Assembly (NCBI RefSeq): GCF_028554725.1
Contig: NC_071671.1
Location: 42,478,001-42,542,000 of the forward strand
Direction of reading: 5' to 3'
From: Zeugodacus cucurbitae
Taxonomy: Eukaryota; Arthropoda; Insecta; Diptera; Tephritidae
Length of the DNA stretch: 64,000 nt
Position numbers and translations under genes: made by a program. The notes beneath the pieces were generated by a model that worked only from the letters and a program-made list of their open reading frames with translations, ran no database searches and was not told where the DNA came from. Position 1 is the stretch's first letter, and each line of letters starts with the position of its first letter. This document shows, piece after piece, positions 45,893 through 56,089 of the stretch.

Positions 45893-46220
45893 CTGCTAGC
45901 ATAATTTCATTTCGACGCCTTGTTGGTGCACGTGGTTCGGGTGTAAATGCGAATGCCTTAATGAGTAGCTGAAAAATGTATATACATATATATATATATT
46001 ACTCTCATATGGAATGTAAAATAAATAATTAAAAGAAAATTGCGAATGAACTAGAAGCAGACATACATATATACATATATGCATATGTAAACACTTGTAT
46101 AAGTAAATATGTCTATATATGTGCTCTTATTCGCTTGCTTCAGCCTCCCCTACTTACTCTAAAAAGCACCAGCATGGAGACAAGTAAAATTAAATAATAA
46201 ACAAAATCAATCACTGCCAT
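45893..46220 (-). CDS. Membrane-anchor module 9: TM plus Pro/Arg tail
   Basis: Exon 1 runs 46220-46158 (21 codons, MAVIDFVYYLILLVSMLVLF...) with donor GTAAGTAG in phase 0. Exon 2 runs 45968-45893 after acceptor acatttttcag (25 codons plus G), with donor GTAAGTAC in phase 1. The intron is 189 nt. The membrane segment spans the junction (...LVLFR|LLIKAF), followed by TPEPRAPTRRRNEIMLA. Both donors and the acceptor are close to consensus, making this and module 6 the best-supported modules. TGATAAGATT (reverse strand, 46402-46411) and GCACTTGAGT (46390-46399) lie about 180 bp upstream. Confidence 0.71.
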
Positions 46221-46389
46221 TTTTCACAATTTCTTTGTTACAACAATACAATGGAACTGCTGTGTTTGTACTAAATTAAAACATTTCAAATGAATTTTAA
46301 ATAGCTTTAACATTAAAGTTGCGTTTCAAGTTGGTATGCCTTCGCGACACAACAGTACGACTATGCGGCGAATAGCGATTTCGCAGGGA

Positions 46390-46411
46390 GCACTTGAGTA
46401 TAATCTTATCA
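46390..46411 (-). promoter_or_regulatory. Candidate GATA-type upstream element of module 9
   Basis: On the minus strand TGATAAGATT is followed 2 nt later by ACTCAAGTGC. The same two 10-mers occur upstream of module 1 (3946-3984). The site is 182 bp from the ATG, the closest of the four. Confidence 0.37.
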
Positions 46412-46589
46412 CACCCAGAAATGTACGGAACAATTCAGAACAACTTTAAAGTTTATCAAATTATTGTTTATGGCTTTATTGCAAATACTCGCATAAGTCG
46501 ACTTACTTATCAGCGAAATGTAATTTCCCTACACTCTTTGTCGTTGTTAAACTGTATGGTGTCATTATTGTGTTTACAAGTGAGGTGAG

Positions 46590-47019
46590 CTCTGTACAAA
46601 CTCGCTGCAATTAAATCACAGTTTGTCAATTGAGAAATTGACCTATTTCTAAAATACTGCGAATTTTCTGACAAAAATTGATTCGTCTCTCGATGGAAGA
46701 TTTAAATTGAAAAAAAAATCAGTAATTCAAGGATTACTTCAAAGTACATTTGCAATACGTTTAGGAGCAAAAGCTTTGTCAAACATTCAACTCAGGTATT
46801 TATGAGTGCATTATTATTGTATGGAAGATACACTAAATTCCGTATAGTCTGTGAATGTATTCCGTTTATAATTGAAGTGGAACATTCTGTTTATGTCGTC
46901 TGTTGGTTTCCAATAGTCGACATATCATCTCCGATATTCATAGATATTCATACATAAATATTTATCTCTTTCAAAAAGACCTAGACATTGAAACGAATTA
47001 ATTTGAGTTTTGTCTGCCC
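46590..47019. other. Gap, no gene seen
   Basis: AT-rich with nothing supported. Confidence 0.4.
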
Positions 47020-47300
47020 AACTCTTCGAAAGGTCAAATCAGTATAAGGCCAACAGGGTGTTTGAAAAGTTATATGTAGTCCGATTTTGGCAATTTATTG
47101 ATGAGCAATGTGTGTGATGACCAATGCAAATTTTTATTCCGATATCTTCATTGGTTCTGAATTTATATATTATAATATGAACCAATCAGATGGACTTCAA
47201 AAATTGAGTTATATGGAAAGTCGGTGTGGTTGTTAACCAATTCCGTTAGTAAGCTAACACATTTTAGTACGTTTCAATATAACCTTTGTATGGGGGTTGG
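47020..47300 (+). repeat. Dispersed ~1.2-kb repeat, degraded middle fragment
   Basis: Matches the family middle in order: tagtccgattttggcaattt, ccgatatcttcattggttct, tatattataatatgaacc, and cctttgtatgggggttgggc. No head or tail remains. Confidence 0.6.
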
Positions 47301-48329
47301 GCGCTGATATTTTTGCTTTTTATCTTCAAAATACAAAAAACTTACGTCACTCGAATTGTTTCGTAGGAGTAGCCGTTGTCCAATGATGCATATTGGATTT
47401 GCCTTTTATGACATGTACTAAAATATGAGAACGGTTCGATGAGTCCTTAGCAAACAAAATAAAAACGGCTCAAAATTCCAATTCTGAAGAATGCACTGAT
47501 TGGTGCAGCGGTTCATAGTGGGTTACGAAAAGACGCAATAACCACTTCATGGTGCACTTCAGTATCGAAATGAGCGTGAAGTGAGCTTTTACTCTTACCC
47601 ACATGGTCTTTTGAGATGCAGGTTTCGCGCAACACCTTTAATCAACAGTCCACAAATATAAGATCATGTCTTGGCTATCCGTTGTAGTGGTTTTCGAGGC
47701 ACCGGGGCGAAACTCAACAAAACATTGAAACTAGTCAAACCTATTTCTGACGGTCACCATCGATTAAGAAAAGTCTGAGTGTATACAGTATCCAAGCTCT
47801 CTTTGTTCGTACTGCTTTATTTTACTCCCAAAAATAACAATCGAAGCAACGACCCATACTTTTTTAAATCAAGTACTTATCGGTACGTCCTCTATATTAA
47901 AAAATATTAACAAAAACATTCTCCTCAAGATTTTATACCAAACAATATATACTTATAATCCTTAGAATTTATATATTTATTTTATCCACCGTTTGTTTGA
48001 TAAAAATGCGGTGCGTATGCATAAATCAACCTTATCAGTAAATCTTATGAGCATAAATCTTACTACCTAGGGAGGTAAAGTCATGAATATTAATGAAGAT
48101 TCTACAACATATACAACAAATGAGGAGCATTAGATAAAAATTAAAGACGTGAGAATAATTTGAATTTTGAAACGTCTGCAAAAGTTATAAAAAATGCTAT
48201 GGCTAATAAACCTCCTTGGCCTCATTAAACATCTTCCAAAGTCCAAAATCTTCAAAACTAAAATTCAAATTGTGTTATGTGCGAAATATATGTGGACTTA
48301 AGCTCTTGGTATTCGACTAATTGACTAAC
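47301..48329. other. Unclassified gap
   Basis: 47450-47830 has slightly raised GC and a non-random look (gaaaagacgcaataaccact; gaggcaccggggcgaaactc) but no supported frame. It may be an old transposon. Confidence 0.3.
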
Positions 48330-48740
48330 CGGATAGGACATTATTCGAATAATAATATTATCGGTTTGCAGTATCCGGAATCGTAAATTGTCGACTATTC
48401 GATTAACCACTCATTTTCGATTATCCGTTTAACCGTTCGTTGTCTACTATTCGAATAGTACAAGTTCATTAATTTTCATATTTTTATTGAAAAAATTTTA
48501 TATGTGCATATTTGGCACATTGGCATTTTGACAAATTTAAAACAAGAAAAAGTCAAAGGCTGCTTGGATTTCAAGCAATTTTCATTTATTCAAATACTCG
48601 TAGAAGAGCAGCTAAGCTAATAATCGCAGTAGAATGACTATTCGAATAGTCATAACATTAATCGATTAATATTTATACGAACGGTTACAAACCGGACAAT
48701 AAAATAACCGATTTTAAGGTTATTCGAATAATTTGAAGAG
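48330..48740. repeat. Palindrome-rich element with TATTCGAATA motifs
   Basis: The palindromic core ATTCGAAT or its half TATTCGA recurs at about 48345, 48396, 48448, 48641 and 48722, together with gattaacc and taaccg pieces on both strands. This density of one palindrome suggests a foldback or MITE-like element. Ends and target duplication were not fixed. Confidence 0.5.
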
Positions 48741-49059
48741 CTCTTGTGTCGACAGCATTACAACAGTATGTTAAGGAAATTGCATGAACAAAAAATGTAC
48801 CGTTAAAAACAAAAACACTTGAGTGTACCAACCTTTTCATAACGTTGTGTTTTGTAATGCCACTTTTGCATTCCAAACAGCGACATTCCAAAATATAGTA
48901 TAGCTTTTATTGGAGGACATTCGGGAAATCATCTACAGGTGCGATACACATCAGTATTTTTACATGATCGCCGCACAATTTTGTTTTTAAAAGCTCTATT
49001 CGAATTACCATCACTTGTAATTAATAATGAAAAGATGTTTCTACAACCATAATCATAAC

Positions 49060-49137
49060 AAGTTAGGAAGGGCAAAGTTCGGGTGTAACCGTACATTTTA
49101 TACCCTCGCAATTTATTTATTTCATTTTATTAATACA
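49060..49137 (+). repeat. Dispersed ~1.2-kb repeat, copy R6, left part
   Basis: Head aacaagttaggaagggc and the box tataccctcgcaatttattt, interrupted at A (49137) by Helitron copy 2. The continuation is at 51393. Confidence 0.9.
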
Positions 49138-51392
49138 CTAGCTGTTACCCTGTGCGCTTCGCTACACCTAAATCGATTAAAACTCTTAAGGGTTTTTACT
49201 TTGTGTTTTATTTATTGTTGTAAAACTTTTACTTATTTATAAAACATTTATAAAACATATTTGTATACAACATTTTTGGTTTTTCCACCTGGCGCGTAAA
49301 TGAATAAGCACCTTGGTGTTCCCACTCTCGAGTATGCGACGAACAATTGGCCGTGGAAGAAGCACGGTTCTTCCGAATTGACTCCGCACACTTGAAACGT
49401 TTGCCCTTGCGATTTGTTGATGGTCATCGCAAAGGCAAGACGTACTGGGAACTGCAAGCGCTTAAATTCAAACGGCATGTCCGTTGGAATCATGGGAATG
49501 CATGGTAAGAGTACAACTTCACCTGCTGCCTTGTGCCATTACACAAAGTTGGTGGCTTCAGATTTCGTAGAAGTATAATGGGTGAACCGACTTTCAGGAC
49601 CAAACTAAGCGGGGCAGACCGTGGGGGATCCAAAGAATTCAAGAATTCAGTTGGATAATTGACTATTTTATCTTGATTCAAAACGCTATAAATCGATGTA
49701 TGTGTTGTAGCTTCTCCTGGCAGTTTTTCTTGAATAGCAAAATGTACATTTTTCGGTGCCAATATTGCGTGTTCACTTAAATAATCGTGGCGTTGATAGT
49801 GTTGAACAATATTCGGAAATGCACTTTCAATCAATTCTTCTTTCGATTATAAAAGTGTACAAAAGTTGTTCGGCAATGTGATCAAATCGGTATCATCGAT
49901 TGGTATTTTGCCTTAGCCAATGTCCAACGACTGCTTCGAAAACGCCGCTGCGGATCGATCGTTTTGCAATTGGACTCGCATGTTGACGGTAAAAGTCAGC
50001 CTTTGAACATGTCTCCACAAAACTGACGATTTTAAACATGCGTTTATTTCGTCGGCAGGAGTTGATCGAGGAATGACTGGCAAAGTTTGCCGAAAATCGA
50101 CGGATAATAAGTCTAATGCTCCGCCAAAAAGTTGTTGCTTTTGGCGTAAATCTTGCATTGTTCTATTGAATGCTTCTAATGACTTTTTGTTAGCCATTGG
50201 GCACTCATCCCATAGAACTATTCCAGCTCCTCGCAAAACTTTTGCCATTGCTGAATTCCTCGATATGTTGCACGTTGGTGTTTCAACGACTTGGATGTTC
50301 AACGGTAATTTCAATGTGCTGAATGTGCTGTTCGACCGCTATCAAGTAGAGTAGCAGCGATGCCTGACGAAGCAATTGCCAGCGCAATTTTCTACTGTGA
50401 CCGTACAGTAGCAAGAATCAAAGAGATAAGAAACGTTTTCCCTGTACCACCGGGCGCATCCAGAAAATAGAATCCACTTGCGTTATTGTCAACCGCTCGT
50501 ATAATCTTATCATAAGCATTTTTCTGCTGAATATTCAATTTGGTAATGTTAGCTTGTATGAAAGCACGCAATTCATTGCAATCGTATTGTTGTTCACGTT
50601 GAAGCTCATGGTCAAGCATATCAATCGCTGAACGATTGGGCGCAGTTATGCCAAGTTGCGCTAATGCCTTATTCGCAATTGTAAGGCACAGATCTTCAAC
50701 CAATATCAAAGCATCATGATACATTTGTAATGTATATAGCAAGTCTACGTCCGATGCTCGATTACGCGCCAAAATTAATAAGTCCTCGGTCATGCAGTCT
50801 TTGTACTTATTCCACAGTTCTTGCGGATTTGACGGAAGGCATGTAGATATTATTATGGCGAATAGTACGCGTTTTTGTTTTGGATGAGATGTGAGTGATA
50901 CGTCATGAAGTGCGGTGTCCCAATGCATATCATCTTCTAACAAATGCAATCGCTGACATGCTTCACGATACGTCGAACACAACTGACCGTCAACAGTTTT
51001 CAAATCTTCAAATGATCTTGGTCCGCGCACGTTGACTAATAGCAGACGCAAATAGAAACATTCGGCGTTGTTCGGATGGACGGTGTAAATGCGTCCCATG
51101 GCATCGGTTTTACGGACATTTGGATAACCGTCAACACGCTCCCCTTGCTTTCGTCGTTGAAATGTTTGATGATGGATTCCAAGTGAAATATTGTGGTATT
51201 TCGGAATATAGCAATGTTCTTGCTAATTCATTTTTTTTCTTGCAAAACATGCAATGATACACACATTAAATTTCTTATGTGCACCCTCCACACAGACCCC
51301 AATCACCCCTGAAAATTTCATTGAAATCGGGTAAGCCGTCTAGGAGGAATATGCGAACAGGAAGTTTTGCAACTTGATTTTATATATATAGA
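49138..51392 (-). mobile_element. Helitron copy 2, nested in repeat R6
   Basis: On the minus strand it starts TCTATATATATAAAATCAAG (51392 downward) and ends CTAG at 49141-49138 with the same subterminal hairpin as copy 1. The base before the insertion is A (49137) and after it T (51393). 2255 bp. Joining 49137 to 51393 rebuilds the uninterrupted R-family sequence seen in R5, giving an exact empty-site comparison. Confidence 0.93.
49248..51220 (-). pseudogene. Pif1-like Helitron helicase, broken (copy 2)
   Basis: Same blocks as copy 1: GRIYTVHPNNAE, SFEDLKTVDGQ, Walker A GGTGKT, VLWDECPM, DFRQTLPVIPR, and NKSQGQT. It keeps a segment lost from copy 1 (DVSLTSHPKQKRVLFA) but lacks about 120 bp of the upstream part (the VHLINGQR region). 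A CAG-to-TAG change after LATVRSQ stops the main frame at 50392, where copy 1 reads on. It shares with copy 1 the shift near 50300 and the TAA after SLDIG. No Rep domain. Confidence 0.88.
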
Positions 51393-52523
51393 TATAACAC
51401 ACAATTTGACCCACATATTCGTAATATCTATGGTGTAAAATTCATTGAAAGTCGGAAACCCTAATATTCGGTGTATTGGAGCTAGGTAAAGATTTCGCTC
51501 ATTTTTTGGCACGGAGACATATTATTAGAGGAAAAATATTTATTCTGAATTTCTTCAAAATATCTGAGAGACTTAAACATTATATATTTTCGTTAAAAAA
51601 TGTATTAGAAGCACTGAGGTCCTCATGATTGATATATGGGACCTTATGTATGTTCCGATTTTGGCGATTTTGAGAAGGGCGATGCCACACTATAAATGCA
51701 GAATTTGTTCAAAATTCTGTTCCGATATTTTAAAGTAATCGATTCAGTTTTACTTCACAGTTCTGATGTATAGGAAGTTGGCGTGATTGTGAACCTGTTT
51801 TCATAACATATCATTGGGATGCAAGGACAATATTATGAATCGAATTTCATTGAAAAGTAGTAGTCGAGTAGTTTTTGAGATATGGTTTTGATCAATAAGT
51901 GGGCAACCCTTCTGTACAATCTGCATGATGAAATTTGAGGTTTCTTGTATTTTTCCTTAATGAATTAGCATTTTAAGTAGTTTTCAACATAACTTTTGTA
52001 TAGGAGGTAGGCGTGATTATAATCCGATTTCCTCCATTTTTTGGACTGTATCTGTAGAGAGTTTGGTTGATATATCTTTAGTAATCTAGATATGTACAAA
52101 AAACTTAGTAGGTAGCGGGCCACGACAACTTCCCCCAAAAAATTACGTTCACATATGGCCCTTCCAAGTGCGATCCTTTGTACCAAATTTTCATTGCTTT
52201 ATTTATGGCTTAGTTTTGACACTTTAGGTGTTTTCGGTTTTCGCCATTTTATGGGCGTGGCAGTGGTCCGATTTCGCCCATCTTCGAACCTCCCAGTGGT
52301 GCCAAGAAACACATGTACCAAGTTTCATCAATATATCTTAATTTTTACTCAAGTTACAGCTTGCACAGACGGACGGACAGACAGGCATACGGATTTGAAC
52401 TCCACTCGTCATTTTGATCACTGATCACTTTGAATAGATAACTCTATGTTAGTTTTGGGTGTTACAACTGTTATGTGAACAAAACTATTATACTGTTTTA
52501 GAAATTTTGTTGCGGGAGTATAA
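51393..52523 (+). repeat. Dispersed ~1.2-kb repeat, copy R6, right part
   Basis: Resumes with tataacacacaatttgaccc and runs through the gggcgtggc blocks, a gacggacgg run (52367-52381), gttatgtgaacaaaactat, and the tail ttgttgcgggagtataa. It is more diverged than R4 and R5, with many small deletions. Confidence 0.87.
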
Positions 52524-53047
52524 AAATACGTACCTCGCAACTGCGTTGAATCCCTAAAGGGAAGTAGAACTGAGGTCTAAATAACAGTGCGCTTGCATAA
52601 CTTCTACACCATGGACCCCACCACTTCTAGTGACAACATCTCAACAAAATACTTTACATTCTACAACTACCAACCACAAGAATATGATTTATTTCAAACC
52701 CTCCTCATATGCTCAATTTTGAGAAAATTCATTTTTTTAGTTCCAAATACTTTTCAGTCATAACCTCCCTCAAAACCTCAAATGCTAAATGCGTGAGTTA
52801 CTTCGACTAACTGCTCAAAAGTTCATTTAAGCCACCTTTTAAGCTAACTTCATCGCTTTTGGCACTCAGCAATCAAGATTTGTTTACGAATTCAACGCAA
52901 ACTGTTGCATGTATCCATTAATGTATATAATAAAGTTCGCATTGTAAGAAGTTAGTGTGTGTGTGTGTGTATGTGCTACCGTTTATTTTAATTTTCAACA
53001 TCAATGATATTTATTGTATTTTATATTCGTATTGTTTAATATTACAG
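52524..53047. other. Gap with GT microsatellite
   Basis: A GTGTGTGTGTGTGTGT run lies at 52953-52970. No gene supported. Confidence 0.5.
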
Positions 53048-53127
53048 CTGCCAGAGCATGCAATGCCAGCGCCAACAGCCAAACCCAACGCAGCAGCGGT
53101 CAGGCACCTAAGAGCTAGCGTGTGCTC
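53048..53127 (+). other. Candidate untranslated exon (plus strand)
   Basis: Bounded by an acceptor-like tttaatattacag and a consensus donor GTAAGTCG, with a second donor GTAAGTAG at 53211 that would extend it to 53210. Locally GC-rich and Drosophila-like (gccagcgccaacagcc) in an AT-rich setting. The only frame is short and stops. It would lie upstream of and opposite to the anchor gene, or belong to a neighbour. Weak evidence. Confidence 0.28.
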
Positions 53128-53219
53128 GTAAGTCGTTACGGCGAACAACTAACACATTGGACACAAAAACAAAAAGCGCTAGCCCATTAACGCAGCTGTC
53201 GGCGGAGCCGGTAAGTAGT

Positions 53220-53995
53220 TAACGAAAATCCGTTCAATTTGCCGCGGCACGCAGCATTTTGGGGTGCGCTCACGCAAATGCGTCACTTGGTCCATTAATT
53301 TCAATTCAAGGCTACTTACTTCATTTCGTGCTACATATGCACACATACTCATATATACAAACCTTTTCGCTTGGAGAGCTTAACAATTTCTGCATGCATT
53401 GTGGCCAATTGCATTTGAATGAGATCTCAAAATTTTTAGTCGCGTTATGTGTGTGAAAATGTGCTGTTGTTGCTGTTGTGCTATTTGTTTCTTCCAACGA
53501 CCGCCACCACATGCTGTACGCGTCTATGTTGGGCTAGGTTCATTGTTTCACAATTGTTGTATTTGGTCGAGAGTAGTTTTTTAACGTAACTACATAACAA
53601 TGAAGTCGAATTTGTTGTTGCTTTTTATTAGCTACATTTCAACTAAATTATTTTGATGTATGTTTGTATGTATTTCGCACTTGTCAGTTAGTTTGGTTTT
53701 CTTCTGCTATTTTCAAGCTGATAATTTGCACCCGTTAATTACTTGGCTTAACAACATTTTTATGTAGATAATTCAGTTTCACTTTTGTCTTTGGATTTCA
53801 AGTTGAAGTTGAAACATGCCGAAAAATTAAGCATTTAGTGCCGTTATGTACTTATCAACAGGCAATGGACGTGCAACGGTAATTGTTTGCATTCAATAAT
53901 TAGGTCAATTACGTACACGCAGACGTAAGACGCACTGACACATACCAACATATTTAAAATAACCCAATAAAAAATTTGTGAGTTGTCTTACAAGA
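53220..53995. other. Gap, no gene seen
   Basis: No coding signal. A short tgttgttgctgttg run lies near 53463. Confidence 0.4.
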
Positions 53996-54320
53996 GAGTA
54001 CACCCAGAGTACTCTATATAAGGTAGAACTGGGTATCAATTCGGTATTTATTAGGCCCACAGGAATATCTTTATGGTATAATTAGGATTGATTTGTTGTA
54101 AAATTTTAGAACTGATTTAGATATAGAATAATGAATTAAAATATCACTGGTCTCATTCCGTACCCGTTAGCATGCTGGGAACGAGTCACGGCTCCGCTAT
54201 CCTCTTGTGTTCTGACACTGGATCGCTGGACCCTTCGCGAGCTTGGTAACCGCCTGCTCGATTACGAGAACCACTATTCATCACCATTAATCATTCTTTC
54301 TCTCATCTAATCTCTGACGC
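53996..54320. repeat. Possible solo LTR relic
   Basis: Contains gtactctatataaggtagaa (TATA-like) followed by a block similar to 36770-36870 (gtataatt-ggattgatttgtt). A GC-richer end (cgctatcctcttgtgttctg; ctggatcgctggacccttcg) looks like R/U5 of an LTR. Termini and target duplication were not fixed. Confidence 0.4.
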
Positions 54321-54329
54321 GTGCTCAAA

Positions 54330-55560
54330 TGATACTAAGTCAAGCAAGCACAAAAATATGGGTTTTTTATTACGAAATCTTATTTTTTACCACCATCTAG
54401 CATAACCGGCCAATGTATTGAAATTATGGATTACTTTTTACTAAATGTAATATATAGATCAATAATGATATTATGTGAACAGTCACACTTTACTTTGAAA
54501 CTAGTCGCGAACTTGTCACATTTCTCACAGGTTAGTTTTTTATAAACATTTATTATACAATATATACATTCTGGATATCTTATGATATAATGTATGATTG
54601 TATGTGTGTACATATGTAGGTTATCTCACTTTATTAGACTCTTTAGGGGCAATTTTAATTATTGTTTACTTTTTATAGACCATTTGTTTGGCTTTTTTTT
54701 GGCTGTTAATTTTTGAGGCGTTGTTGCACATTTTGCAATCTGTCTACCCACTTGTCCGTTTGTTTGCTTGTCAGTCTTTCATGTCTACCAATCTGCTTGC
54801 CAAGTTTTGCTAGCCAAGATCGTGGCTGACCTCACTTGCTTCCCAACCGCGAGCTTGTAATGCTATTATTATTTTACCAAAATAATGCACGTTCAAAGAA
54901 TTTCAATGTTTATTGAAGGTTTGATAATAATAATATGAAGCGGAAGAAATCTGCGGCTCGAAATTGTATAGCTTAAATGGGCGGATCTGCGTGGGCGGCC
55001 TTGAACGAATAGAAATGAATGTAGGCACTAGTGTTTATGTTAATTCTTTTAGGACAACGATTTTATATTTAGTATCCCAAGTTTTAGAATAGGAAAGGCA
55101 AGTTAATGTCGCAATCTATCGTTATACGCACAGTTGCTGAATAATTGATTTCATTCTATAAAGAGTATGATCTCTATGTTTTGCTTTGAACATAATTCAA
55201 ATATGGCTGATAGTGGAGTGTTTAGTCAAACTGAGAAGAAACCACAAGAGCAGGAATCTTTTGTGCCAACAAGGATTTTGGGTAAAAGAGCTCTCTGTGT
55301 ATAAAAATTGGGATTATGATGGTGAAGTAGAAAATGTTAACAATTTATGAAAACTTAGTTCAAATGTAATGTTTATTTGTCCAATTTAAAAACATGATTT
55401 GTCAAACCGAAATATTGGCGAAATGAGTATAAAAGTTTTGTTTTTATAGTGACATATAGAAAATTCAAAAGTGATCAGGATCATGAATTCATTTACTTCC
55501 GTCTAAGCCAAAACATGAACGATTAAAATTAAAAAATCTTCATAAAACTGGGGTACGCTA
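54330..55560. other. Gap, no gene seen
   Basis: No supported frame, repeat or exon. Confidence 0.4.
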
Positions 55561-55568
55561 ATACCCCT

Positions 55569-56012
55569 GACAGACGGCGCTGTTAATCCAGATTAATTCG
55601 GGAGTTATATCAGTTAATTCCGTTTTTAAATTTTAGATAGTTAGAGGGAGTTAGTGGCATTCTCTTTGGCAACATTGTTAAAAATGGCGGCTTTTAATCT
55701 ATTGTGAATGAAAACAAGCAATACTAACAGCTGTTTTTCAATTACACGCATCCAATGAAAAAGCTAATTTTTCTAAAGTGGAAGTGCTAATAATAACTTA
55801 TTTATGTATAATTTTTTAATAATTAGTGATTTTGTACTAATTGTGCGGCTAACAACCGCAATATTTGACTTCTATCCAATTTTATCAAACTGAAAATATT
55901 ATTGCCAATCAGCTGTTTATGGGAGTTTATAACTCGCTTTGCTGCCGTCTGTCACCTACAAATTAGGAACTGACTAACTCCCAGTTAATCGGGGTTAACT
56001 CTGCCGTCTGTC
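55569..56012. repeat. Inverted-repeat element with GACAGACGGC ends (MITE-like)
   Basis: GACAGACGGC at 55569-55578 and its inverse at 56003-56012. Similarity continues inward for about 45 bp (gttaatccagattaattcgg against the inverse of cccagttaatcggggttaac). A further inverse copy of the 10-mer lies at 55942-55951. 444 bp, no coding. The target duplication was not resolved, so the superfamily is open. Confidence 0.6.
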
Positions 56013-56089
56013 TAAGCTATAAGAAATATAGCGGATGGGAAAATTCGGCCTACTTCCACAAAATAAAAAAATGTGCTATAATTTGGGGA

